From: Saprospiraceae bacterium
Lineage (GTDB): Bacteria > Bacteroidota > Bacteroidia > Chitinophagales > Saprospiraceae
Direction: 5' to 3'
NCBI GenBank assembly: GCA_016713025.1
Contig: JADJPZ010000002.1
Coordinates: 372,001-436,000 of the forward strand
DNA length: 64,000 nt
Shown here: positions 1 to 9,800 of the stretch, in pieces
Numbering within the stretch: position 1 is the first letter of the stretch
Layout: the number at the start of each line of letters is the position of its first letter
Position numbers and translations under genes: made by a program
The notes under the pieces: generated by a model
Told to the model about the DNA's origin: nothing
The model's input: only the letters and a program-made list of their open reading frames with translations
Database searches by the model: none

Positions 1-2
1 GA

Positions 3-404
3 GTAGAAAGAGCGTGCCAAAATGCAGAAAAAATTGCCCTTTATCTCAAAAATCACCCAAAAGTATCCAAAGTTTATTTCCCGGGCTTTCCGGACCATCC
101 AAGTCATGATGTGGCTAAAAAGCAGATGAAAATGTTTGGCGGCATGGTATCCTTTGATTTGGTAGCCAACAATGAAGAGAGCGCACGCAAAGTACTGAGC
201 GGTACACATTATTTTTCATTGGCTGAGTCACTGGGTGGTGTAGAGTCCCTGATAGGTCATCCGGCGAGTATGACACACGGGTCTATACCGAGAGAAGAAA
301 GGCTCAAAGTGGGATTGACGGATTCTTTGATACGTTTGAGCGTAGGCATAGAAGATGTGGATGATTTGATACAGGATTTGGAGGAGGCATTGGCTTTGGT
401 TTAA
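3..404 (+). CDS. Cystathionine gamma-synthase/lyase family PLP enzyme, C-terminal part
   Basis: This is the 3' end of a gene that begins before the window; the frame is open from base 3. The translation includes SLAESLGGVESLIGHPASMT and, further on, LIRLSVGIEDVDDLIQDLEE. These are the conserved C-terminal segments of the Cys/Met metabolism PLP-dependent family (cystathionine gamma-synthase, gamma- and beta-lyase, homocysteine-forming enzymes). The SLGGVESL…P…MTH stretch contributes to the substrate carboxylate site in this family. The PLP lysine lies outside the window, so gamma-synthase and lyase cannot be told apart. The GTG at 111 is internal, not a start. Confidence 0.9.
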   Translation, partial: VERACQNAEKIALYLKNHPKVSKVYFPGFPDHPSHDVAKKQMKMFGGMVSFDLVANNEESARKVLSGTHYFSLAESLGGVESLIGHPASMTHGSIPREERLKVGLTDSLIRLSVGIEDVDDLIQDLEEALALV

Positions 405-893
405 GAAAGCAATTATACCCAACAGAAAATTGAATGTGAAAATTTATGATAAACTTGGGTTAGTTTGTTGATTTTCAGGCATATTCTCTTGAATTAACTA
501 TTTTGATATTATCCTTCTGCCTTTTTATTTGAAATTTAGAAATAAGAATAAGTTAAAAATTTTATTGCCTTAAAATCAATATATTATGATCATGAAATCA
601 AAATAATCGCCTTATTTAGTTCACCTGCCCGCCTATAAAATAGTTGTCAGGCAGGCCAAAGCGTTGATTATTTTATCGTCAGAACCATAATGTTTTGAGT
701 TACAACTAAGAAAAATTTTAAACATACTCTAAAGTGGAAAAAAGGAAGATAATAAAATTGACCCTTCATCCGAAATAAGTCGACATTTGTAGATAATCCT
801 CTAGGATCGGTATTTAGTCATGCAACTCAATAGGACACAATAGCGTCATTGGTGTATAATTTTGATTTTATAACCCATTAAATATTTATCATC
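405..893. other. Intergenic region without a gene, small GC-rich hairpin and solo repeat end
   Basis: I see no coding region. It holds a short hairpin with CCTGCC at 624-629 and GGCAGG at 650-655, and the motif TTTAAACATACTCTAAAG near 718-735. That motif matches the right end of the inverted-repeat element at 1221-1448 but has no visible partner here. A TAnnTTTG promoter candidate for the next gene lies at 857-864. Confidence 0.5.
857..864 (+). promoter_or_regulatory. Bacteroidota-type -7 box upstream of the small exported protein
   Basis: TAATTTTG fits the TAnnTTTG -7 consensus of Bacteroidota primary sigma promoters and lies 30 bases before the ATG at 894. I found no good -33 TTG at the expected distance, so support is partial. 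Confidence 0.4.
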
Positions 894-1220
894 ATGAAAA
901 ATTTAAAAAGTATTTTCGCAGTTGTTGGTTTTGCTTTGATGACACAATTTTCGATCGCAGGCGATGTTTCAGTTGCCAAAAAACCCGAAAGTGTACAAAT
1001 CCGGACTATCCTCAATAGCATTGATTTTACAAATCTTGTTAAGTCTGAGACAAAGCTGAATATCAGTTTTTTTATCAACTCACAAAACGAAGTGATCGTT
1101 GTTACTACCAACAACAAAGAGTTGGACGGTGTAATAAAGAGTACGCTGAACTACAAAAAAATAGCGGTTAATGAACTGGAATACAACAAAGTATATACCG
1201 TTCCTGTCCACATAAAATAA
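894..1220 (+). CDS. Small exported protein, possible TonB-C-like fold
   Basis: A 108-residue protein with a signal peptide (Lys-rich start, hydrophobic core at about 7-20, probable cleavage after SIAG). The mature part is short and strand-rich, with SETKLNISFFINSQNEVIVV followed later by NKVYTVPVHIK. The layout of a central hairpin and a last strand ending in VPVxIK is reminiscent of small periplasmic TonB C-terminal-like proteins common in Bacteroidota; this is a resemblance, not a recognised domain. No partner gene adjoins it. Its stop codon is followed immediately by the left end of a repeat element, and a strong terminator lies beyond that element. Confidence 0.7.
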   Translation: MKNLKSIFAVVGFALMTQFSIAGDVSVAKKPESVQIRTILNSIDFTNLVKSETKLNISFFINSQNEVIVVTTNNKELDGVIKSTLNYKKIAVNELEYNKVYTVPVHIK

Positions 1221-1448
1221 GAGTATGTTTATATTTATATGTTTGAGCGAAAGTGAGGAAATTTAATTTTGGACAAGGCATATTTTGCAGTCGTAGCCGG
1301 TCAAGACGATTTTTAGAAAAATGTCTTGATCGGGACAGAAGCGTCCCGGAAGCTCAAGCGTAGCTTGACCCCTTACAGCGAAAAATATATTGATGGCTAA
1401 AAATAAATTTGCCACTTGGAGCCAAATGATAAAAGTATAAACATACTC
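1221..1448. repeat. Inverted-repeat (MITE-like) element of about 228 bp with GAGTATGTTTA ends
   Basis: The left end GAGTATGTTTATA (1221-1233) is matched in inverse orientation at the right end (1436-1448), giving 13-bp perfect terminal repeats. TAA flanks both sides (1218-1220 and 1449-1451), a possible 3-bp target duplication. The left TAA is the stop codon of the preceding gene. The inside has no ORF but holds hairpins: CGGGAC/GTCCCG around 1331-1348 and a CAAGC-GTAG-CTTG palindrome within 1348-1369. This suggests a non-autonomous mobile element or a structured intergenic repeat. Confidence 0.55.
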
Positions 1449-1476
1449 TAAGCATTTTTCATAGTTAATTGTTTTG

Positions 1477-1508
1477 AAGCCGAAGGAAAATGATTCTTCG
1501 GCTTTTTT
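1477..1508 (+). terminator. Rho-independent terminator
   Basis: A perfect 9-bp stem, AAGCCGAAG (1477-1485) and CTTCGGCTT (1496-1504), with a 10-base loop and a T-run directly after. It is the likely terminator of the exported-protein gene at 894-1220, now separated from it by the inverted-repeat element. From 1509 to 1717 I see no further feature. Confidence 0.85.
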
Positions 1509-1717
1509 ATTGAAAAATTATGGCGTATAGATTGTGTAGATATAATTTTTTCAAAGAAAATTATCATCGTTTATATTGTCCTAGAAGTACAATGAAAATT
1601 ATTCAATGATGACAAACTACTTTTCTGATATAAGCACAAGTTTAAACAATTCACATTAGTTTCACTATTACAAGCCATCCAAAGAGAAGTCAACTAAACC
1701 AGGTGGTATCATCAAGA

Positions 1718-2344
1718 TTAATAAGGACTTTTTGCTGTTTTGGCATTTTCTGGAAGTTGAAACTCTTTGGCGTCAAGCTTCATTTCTTGAAGGGAGATCG
1801 CTTCACTTACCAAATTGAACTGTTGCGTATCTATTATAGATTTCAGTGGAAGTGATTGGGATACGTTCAGGTATTCATACCAATTACCATAAAAATGGTT
1901 CTTGAATAATGCAATGTCCACACCAATTTTTTGATTGAAGTAGTATTTTTGAACTCCGCTTTTACAATTCATTTTGACTTCATCACACTTGTAACCAAGT
2001 ATGTCCACAACGCCTTTGTTTATTTCAACACTAATTACACTGTCAGGATTTATATTGCCGACATTCCAAAGGATAGTCTCAGAGTTTGCTATTTTATTAT
2101 ACAGTTTATTGTCTTTGTTAATGTAAAGTTGCCATTTAATGAGCGTACCGTTAAAACTTGATTTGTAGTTGCCTTCTTTAATAATGTATTCCTGGACAGT
2201 TCCCATCATGGAGTTGAATTGTTGGTCCTGCACGTTTGGAAGTTTACTCTTGTAACTATTTTGATATGTGATTTTGCCTTCAAAAGTCTGTCCGTAAACG
2301 ATTATTGCAATAATTGCTAAAAATAATGTCAGAAGATTTCTCAT
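1718..2344 (-). CDS. Exported DUF4412/GLPGLI-like protein
   Basis: A 208-residue protein with a signal peptide ending …IIVYGQ, so it is exported. The body starts with FEGKITYQNSYKS and includes GYKCDEVKM…VQKYYFNQKIGVDIALFKNHFYG. This pattern (early G-x-I-x-Y strand, G-Y-K-C, then a YY-x-x-x-I/V segment) is typical of Bacteroidota periplasmic proteins annotated DUF4412 or GLPGLI-like, related in fold to LolA-type beta half-barrels. The ligand is unknown. It lies 48 bp downstream of the DUF3857 gene in the same direction, so it may be its operon partner. Confidence 0.65.
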   Translation of the reverse strand: MRNLLTLFLAIIAIIVYGQTFEGKITYQNSYKSKLPNVQDQQFNSMMGTVQEYIIKEGNYKSSFNGTLIKWQLYINKDNKLYNKIANSETILWNVGNINPDSVISVEINKGVVDILGYKCDEVKMNCKSGVQKYYFNQKIGVDIALFKNHFYGNWYEYLNVSQSLPLKSIIDTQQFNLVSEAISLQEMKLDAKEFQLPENAKTAKSPY

Positions 2345-2392
2345 TGTTTTTATTGTTTTTATTATTTCGTTGTTAAAGTTTCAAATATCCAC

Positions 2393-4350
2393 CTACTTCT
2401 TCTCCAACACCACCACTATCTTGTTGAAATCAGCGGCAGCATTAACGACTTTTTTATAATCTTCAAATACAGATAGCGGGAATTGCATACTTTTGTAATA
2501 CTCATGGTTGGTCACTTCTAGTGTTTTGTCCGTTTGTTTTGCGCTGCTGCGCCATCCACCGGCATCCTGGCCATCGACTTTGACATAATGCTCTATATTA
2601 AACACTTCCGGATTTGCGATTTTATAGCCATCGGGTAGTTTGATGGTGATATTTCTGGTGTAGAAATGCGGAAAATACATCTCCACAGGTAGCACCCGTT
2701 TTTCAGCCTGATACATTTCCATTTGCCTGCCGATGAGTACACCTACATTAAAGAGAAGATTGTCGCCGGCTTTTTGAAGCAGGTCTTTGCCATGAAATCT
2801 TACATCTATGATAAACGGATCTTTTCCGAGGTGTTGGATACCATCATTTGAAGTTTGGATGGATATTTTTCTGCTTCCTGCGTAAAATTATTGGCTATAT
2901 CATCAACGATTTCCTTGTATCTGTCATCGGGCACAAAATCTTTGATGACCTGATAGTTTGTGGCAGAGTAACCCTGATATTTGTGGATAGTATGTACTTC
3001 AGGATTTTCTGTGTCTTTGGTAAAATCTATGACGATGTCAGTAAAATCATGTGTCGTATTGCCATCCGGTATTTCTATCATTTTGACTTCACCCACTCCC
3101 ATCTTCGCACCTCCAAACTCTCTTTCCCTGATAAAAAGGCCATAATTGGCTCCATAGTTAAAATTGAATAATGGTATACGATACTCTGCAGATACCGGCT
3201 CCATATATTTATTAATGTCAGGAAAGTAAAAAAGAACCTCGTCTACCTGCTCGAGTGTCTCAAAATCTTTATCAAAAAAGGTTTCAAATCTTTTGGAAGT
3301 CAGTACTGTCTGGTAGCCAATGTTCAACTTTTTGAAAACGGCAGTGTACAGCCTGAGCATATCGAGTTCGTTGGCCTGTTTTGACTTGACAGCATCAGCA
3401 AAGGATTTATTTTCATCAAAATATCTATTGTACGAAACCGTTGTTTTTATCTTATTCTCGATATTCCGAATTTGTTCAGTCGGGTCTTTTGATATCGGAA
3501 TGTCCTTGATGAACTTTAGGATGACTTCATCTGCTTTTTTGTCTGTTTCAGGATGCAGATTTTCATATACAGCCCCTGCAAACTCCCTGTAATTGTTCAG
3601 ATTTTTTGCTCCCGTGGCAGTATTGGAGTCCAGTTTGTACTTAAAAAATTTGCTTAGAGCCGTCTCATTGGCATAGGTTTCATCTGTCGGTAGTGGTTCG
3701 ATCATGGATGCTTCAATCTTGTAGGCGTTTTTTTTGTCTCCGTAAGCTTTTTCTGTAAGTTTAGCTTCGGGGAGACCATTGTATGACTTAAATTTAAATC
3801 CCAGATGAGATGGACATATCAGTTCAAAAGATGTGTTGACTACCGGACTGTTACTTTGTAATCCGACCATTCTTCCATTGAAAGAAGGAGCTTCTTCAAG
3901 TATAAATATTTTTTCGATGATGGCTCCTTTTTCAAGTCCGTTTATGGCAAAATAATGATATTTGACCCCTGTTTCATTATTGATTTCCTCTTTGATATCA
4001 GCTTTGCTGAGTTCTGTTTTTTTGCCATTCCTGAGTATGACTCTGAGTTTATTGGTAAGCACTGACTCATCCATCCTGAAAGGTAAATATACTTTATTGT
4101 TGCGCTCTATAGACTTATCTGAATTAATGATGATTTTTTCATGCAACAGAGAGAATTGTCTAACATTTTTTTCATCTGCGGTGACTTCTTTTTTTATGAT
4201 CTTTTGGAGAATGACTTCATTTTCATTGATCAAAGAGAGAGGTACTTCCATGTTGGTATCATCAAAGGTATAGTCTTTAAACTCAAAAGTCTGACTGTAT
4301 GCCAATGAAAATATCATCAGATGAAAGCAGACAAGTATTAATTTTTTCAT
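2393..4350 (-). CDS. Exported DUF3857 / inactive transglutaminase-like protein (one-base frameshift)
   Basis: Two frames join into one protein of about 652 residues if one A is added on the coding strand in the A4 run at 2822-2825. The upstream frame stops at 2806 after SNTSEKIRLS; the other frame continues with DPFIIDVRFHGKDLLQKAGD to 2393. Signal peptide MKKLILVCFHLMIFSLAYSQ, then a DUF3857 N-terminal domain and a transglutaminase-like middle. It is a paralogue of the protein at 4869-6797, but the places of the catalytic Cys, His and Asp read QANELDM (near 327), VDEVLF (near 370) and YMEPVS, so the triad is absent. It is probably a binding or scaffold protein. The frameshift may be a sequencing error. 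Confidence 0.75.
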
Positions 4351-4868
4351 TATTGATTGGTTTGTTTTATTTATTAAGGTACTAAATTTTTAAGTAAATT
4401 TTCAAAAGAAAACTACAAATTTCGTTCTTCATTTAAACGTTAAAATATGAAATTATTCTTTTTAAATTGATTTTAACATCTTTTTCTTTTGTCTTGACAC
4501 AAAAGAAACAAAAAGTCAAGGCTTTTTCATTTTCTTAACGTCAAAACTTCACAAAATGACTAAACATAAAAAACTCGCCTTTGGAATTTAATCTCCGTTT
4601 TTATATTTGAGGAACTTCGTTCTTTTGTTCACGCCTTATACATTCGTTTTGGCTCATACAGTTTTATGTTCTTAACGCAATTTTGCAAAGTTTTGTCTAA
4701 AAATGAAAAGGCCAATCAGAGGTAAACTTTGGCATTGTCTATATCAAAGAATATTAAGTTTACCGCTAAAAATTAAATATGCTTTAAAAATTACTAAAAA
4801 CACCGATTGTCAATTATTTAATATGTATAATGCTGTATATTAGGTATTTAATAATATCGAAATTTATA
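4351..4868. other. 518-bp intergenic region with an AT-rich inverted repeat
   Basis: No ORF is supported. The notable element is CTTGAC (4493-4498) and GTCAAG (4515-4520) around an A-rich loop, in a context (…TTTTGTCTTGACACAAAAG…) that I associate with dispersed intergenic elements in Bacteroidota genomes; that association is from memory. The rest is AT-rich. The block separates the two DUF3857 genes and probably contains the promoter of the downstream one. Confidence 0.4.
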
Positions 4869-6797
4869 TTAAGATTTATCAGCGAGGACGATGGTTTCCT
4901 GATATTTTGCCTTTAGTTTTTTGATTGATTCATTCCATGATCCAAAGTCAGCTTTTTCGAGCATGAGTTTTTTATTTTTTATATCCATTTCAAGTATCAC
5001 GGTTTTGTCCTTAAGTGTGTAAGATATTTTATAATCTATCAAATCATTTGATTCAGAAAAATTCTGAGGCACATTGTTGACAACTTTGCCTTGGGGAATT
5101 TCAAGCTCAATGGTATATTTGTACTGGGTAAGGTTGTCGAAGTCATACTTGGACTCCCTGTTTTGTTCTATGATATTTTTTTCAAATGGCTTCACAAGCA
5201 TGAGGGATATAAATGATTGCTTTCCGGTGGCGACCATAAAGTTTTCCAGCGTAAACGAGTAATCAATACTATAGGGAAGGTCTCTCTCACGGATATTTTC
5301 TTCTTTAAAGTCTTTGAGTTTGAATTTATTGTTGCCTTTGAGCAAGAGGTCTTTTATCTTATTGAATCGTTTTTCTTTAGTGGCATCACCCAGAGAATGC
5401 AACACATTGCTGCGACTAAGTCCGTGCGTCTGATAAGATGCTTTGCCGTGGATGGTATTTTGCTGGGTATGAATCCGGATAAGCTCCTGCTGTAGATTCA
5501 TCTCGGGAGATACTACTGGTACTTTTTCTATAGAGAATGAATCACCACGCTGTATAAGTGCTTCTTTACCCTGTATAAATCCGGTGGGCAGACCATACCC
5601 CGTCTCAGTATCTGTGGCATCAAGAAATATCGTCTTACCATCCAGCGTGATACTGGCTATCATATGATCATCTACTCCTGGCGTAGCCACATCTGCGTAG
5701 GTGTATGGAAGTCGGCGTGTACCGATCCAGCACAGATTGACGTCTTTGATACCTGCATATCTGGCCATAGTGGTGATGATACTCGACATGTCCTTGCAGT
5801 CTCCGAATTTTCTCTCATATACCAGTGAGGCTTCTCTTGGGATAAAACCTTCATACCCGTATTCAAAAGCCACATACTTGATATGATCTTTCACCCAATA
5901 GTAGATGGCTTTGATTTTTTCTTCATCGGTGTTCAGGTTTGTTGTAATTTTTTTGGTGGTTTCAACGAGTTCGGCATCATCTTTTTTATTGATGGCAGAA
6001 ACAAAATTTTTATAATAATTGTAAAGATTACCTACATTTCCCAGTACGGGCACTGATTTGTCATCAAGTTTATAACTCCTGATATATACCATGATGTGTG
6101 GTGCGATATGGAGTACTCCCGGATGATTACTCTCAAACTTTAAGGGTTTGCCGTTTTTTCTTGTCCATCGGTATATATTCTTTTTACGTTTGCTGGTCTG
6201 ACTGAACTCAATATCATTGGCTACATTGTTGAAGATTTTGTAGCCTATCTCTATATCTTTATCCACGCTTATCTCAAGTGTGGACTCTTCTACCGGTATA
6301 TGTCCTGAAAATACAAATTTATGAAGCAGAAACGGGTCTAAGAATTCGGACTGATAGCTGTATATCTTTTTCGCCCCTATATCGAGATTGGTAAAAAGAA
6401 GTTTTTTGGATTTTAAATCGCTATGAAATACGCTGCCCGATGACTCTGCTACATCAGAAAGCTCTTTCACAGGAATTTTTTTCTCCTTTCCATCGATTTT
6501 TACTGAAGTAAAGCCCTCGTATGACTTCAGAGGAACAAGCTGAGAAAAAGAAAGATTTTCTGCATTGTTGTGAATACCATTTTCTGAAAGAATGACTGAC
6601 TCAAAATAATTGTCCTGAAGGATAGATGGCTTTTTATCCTGGATAGAAAAGTCATAGGTCTGGCTTTCTTTGATGATGAGTTCGCTATATCCGGGATATC
6701 GTTTTTTCATTTCGTTGATATCACTCTGAGCAGATAGGTTTAGGACTATCAGGCACGTCATCATGATAAAACAACCTTGCGCACTATTTTTATTCAT
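4869..6797 (-). CDS. Exported DUF3857 / transglutaminase-like protein
   Basis: A 642-residue protein with a signal peptide (…MMTCLIVLNLSAQ). The N-terminal half matches the DUF3857 pattern and is followed by a transglutaminase-like cysteine-protease fold domain. The triad is visible: Cys in FGDCKDMSS (near 333), His in GVDDHMIAS (near 378) and Asp in IFLDATDTETG (near 393). A C-terminal beta domain follows. Bacteroidota proteins of this layout are periplasmic; the substrate is unknown and peptide or crosslink chemistry is only inferred. It starts 9 bp after the TPR/MORN gene and is surely cotranscribed with it. Confidence 0.85.
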   Translation of the reverse strand: MNKNSAQGCFIMMTCLIVLNLSAQSDINEMKKRYPGYSELIIKESQTYDFSIQDKKPSILQDNYFESVILSENGIHNNAENLSFSQLVPLKSYEGFTSVKIDGKEKKIPVKELSDVAESSGSVFHSDLKSKKLLFTNLDIGAKKIYSYQSEFLDPFLLHKFVFSGHIPVEESTLEISVDKDIEIGYKIFNNVANDIEFSQTSKRKKNIYRWTRKNGKPLKFESNHPGVLHIAPHIMVYIRSYKLDDKSVPVLGNVGNLYNYYKNFVSAINKKDDAELVETTKKITTNLNTDEEKIKAIYYWVKDHIKYVAFEYGYEGFIPREASLVYERKFGDCKDMSSIITTMARYAGIKDVNLCWIGTRRLPYTYADVATPGVDDHMIASITLDGKTIFLDATDTETGYGLPTGFIQGKEALIQRGDSFSIEKVPVVSPEMNLQQELIRIHTQQNTIHGKASYQTHGLSRSNVLHSLGDATKEKRFNKIKDLLLKGNNKFKLKDFKEENIRERDLPYSIDYSFTLENFMVATGKQSFISLMLVKPFEKNIIEQNRESKYDFDNLTQYKYTIELEIPQGKVVNNVPQNFSESNDLIDYKISYTLKDKTVILEMDIKNKKLMLEKADFGSWNESIKKLKAKYQETIVLADKS

Positions 6798-6806
6798 ACC
6801 CTGATA

Positions 6807-9800
6807 TTAATGATTTTGGATTTCTGTAAGCTCATCTGTGTCATATATTTTGGTTTTTACCAATTTACTATTTTTGAATATTTTCAGCTCTCCATGCATT
6901 TGATCGTTTTTATAGTTAGCAGTGTACGTCAGATTGCCGGATTGGTCATAAAATTCCTGATCGCCATGATATTCACCCATGGCAAACCTCTCTACTTTGT
7001 AGGGTTTTCCGTTGATGAAATACTCCTTTCTCACGCCATTGATCTTACCGTCAGTATAGTCACATAAATAATTGGGATTACCGTTTTTATCTGATATTTT
7101 TAGTGTTTTATTCCAGATACTTCTGTCTACTTGCAATCTGAAAGCTTCTTTCCCATCCGGATAATTGGATTCGATAGATACAGAAGCATCCCTTTTGACA
7201 GGAACTGCGCTTCCAAGTTTGCCGGTTGATTTATCTATCACTTTGTAATACTCTACATAATCCATATTATAACCCAAAGCCGCCACTTCATGACCATCTA
7301 GGTTGTAAAATGTGTATTCTCCGTTTTTGACATCTGCAAGAGCATCGTATTTATAGAGTGGTTTGCCGTTCTGATAGTACCTGGATGATGTACCGTATTC
7401 TACCCCATAGATATAATTTGCCACCGTACGAAGTGTACCACTGAGGTCATAATACTTGCTTTCTCCATGCAGTTTGCCATGATAATATGTGGATTCATTG
7501 CTCAAAGTACCGGTTTGGTGATAATACAAACATTTGCCGTGAAGTTCATCGTTGCTGTAATTGAAGTCGTTGACCGGAATGTTATCTGCATCTTTGGTGA
7601 TAGATTTTCCGTTTTTAATGCCGTTTTTATAGTTGTCAATATATGTCAGCATACCATTTTCCGACTTTTTGGTAATCGTGCCATTCAGATGCAGAAATGA
7701 ATCAATTTTAGTGATCTTACCATCCTTGTCATATGAAGTAGTCTGGTAGATGACATTGTCAATATATTTGTTGGCTGATACGAGTCTATTGCTATTTGAA
7801 TAGTTATAAAGTGTGTACTGATTGTTATTGTCAATGAGATATCCTTCAAATCTGACAGAACTGTCCCTTCTGAATACTTTGTAAGGTCCGGTTTGAGCAT
7901 CATCCTTGTAATAGCTGACCTGAGTCAGGGACCCGTTTTCATAAATCTGATTTAGGCCATCGGCTTTATTCTGTTTCATTGAGGTCAAAGTGGTCATTTT
8001 TCCTGATTTCTCATATGACTTTCTCAATCCATCTACTTGATTTTTGACATAATCAATTTCATAACTCGGATTTCCGTTAAAATAGTTGTACACCCACTTG
8101 CCATTCATCTGATCATTGGCAAATTTTCCTGTATGGGATGTTATGTTACCCGGATATTTCACGACAAAATCATTTTTTTTGATTTCTGTTGATTTGGGAT
8201 TATCCTTTGAGTACTGGAATCCGGCCTTAAAATTGCCTGATGTGTACTTTTCTTCATAATATTTCTCTCCGTTGATATCAAAATATACAACACTCTCTAA
8301 TTCTTCTTTGGAATTGAAGCTCTTTATCTCAGCAAGTTTTCCATTGGCAAAATATTCTTCATAAGATTTGATTTTCCCATTTTCATATAGAGACTGATTT
8401 TTAAGCGTTTGATTTTCCCAGAAAGTTTTAATGGCTCCGGTGACCTTTCCGTTGGTATAGTTTCCGGAAGATATTAAGGTTTTGCCATCATGATACTCAA
8501 ATCCCTGACCTGTAAGTTCGCCGTTGATATAATCAAATGATGAGACAAGGTCTCCTCCAGGATTATACATTTTGTAGCTTCCATTCAGTTTGTCATTTGC
8601 AAAAGTGCATTCAAGTCTCTTGCTGCCATCCATATGGTGGCAGTTATAGCCGCCGGTCAAATGATTTTTTACATATGAGCCTTCACAGTTTTTACTTCCA
8701 TTGGGATAAAAAGTAATAAATGGTCCATCATATGTATCATCTTTATAAGCTTCTGTCAAGCTCTTCTGACCATTTTCAAAGTATACGGTTCTGATACCAT
8801 TTTTCAGGCCTTTTTCATATTCTATTTCTTCTGAGATTCTTCCGTTTTGCTGAAAATAGACCTGTTTGCCTTCCAGCATATCATCCTTAAAATTCAGGTC
8901 TCCGGTAGTTCTGCCATGTTTGTCTACCATCTTGAAGCGACCTTCATACTTTCCATTGACGACTGTTCCGAAGAGATTGGGATGACCTTCTTTTATAAAC
9001 ACAAGTACATCCTGCTCTTTACCATAATGAAGTTTCCTTCGTGTACTAAACAAAGGCCAAAAATCATTGGCTATAAATGTATTAGAAAACTGATCTATAT
9101 CTTTTTGCTTGGAAGCCATGGATTTTTTCATCTGCTCCTTAAAAATCTGAATCAGATAATAGGTGGCAGATTCAGTCAGGTTTTTTACCTGCACCTCTTT
9201 CACCCATGGCAGGTAGGTCTTTTCAAAAAAACCATTTCTGATCGAATGGCTTCCTGCATACTCAAATATAGCTTGTGCGTGTCGGGTGAATATTTCATCC
9301 ACCGAACATTTGAGTTTATATTTCGGATGGAGAGGCAACTGGTCTCTAAGGATGCTCTCGAGCTCAGCAAAATCATCACCATCAGGAGAGAATACGACTT
9401 TACTGTCGTTTTTGAGATAACTTTGAGACATCTTTACATTAAGTTTTGCCACAGCATCCTCGGCATACTCTCCGGTAGGGACCAATGCCAGATAACCAAG
9501 TAAAGCCAATGCTCCGGGCACAATTTTGCCTTCTTCAAGACACACCAATCCAAGGAAATAATGCGCTACACCATGATTAGGGTTGAGGTGTATCGTTTTT
9601 TTCAGAAATTCGATACACTTTGCATTATCCTCTTTATTGTAATGCATCAGTGCAATATTGTACAACAAAATAGGTGAATCGGGTGTCACTTTCATACATT
9701 GATCAAATACTTTTTGTGCCTCATCAAATTTTTTCATTTTTGTGAGCGAATTGGCATAAAGGATCATAGCTTCAGGAACTTCAAATGCATACACTGAATG

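Noticed and set aside
8847..9503. 218-codon open frame on the plus strand within the TPR/MORN gene
   Set aside because: No domain, no promoter, and it lies fully antisense to a clear repeat protein.
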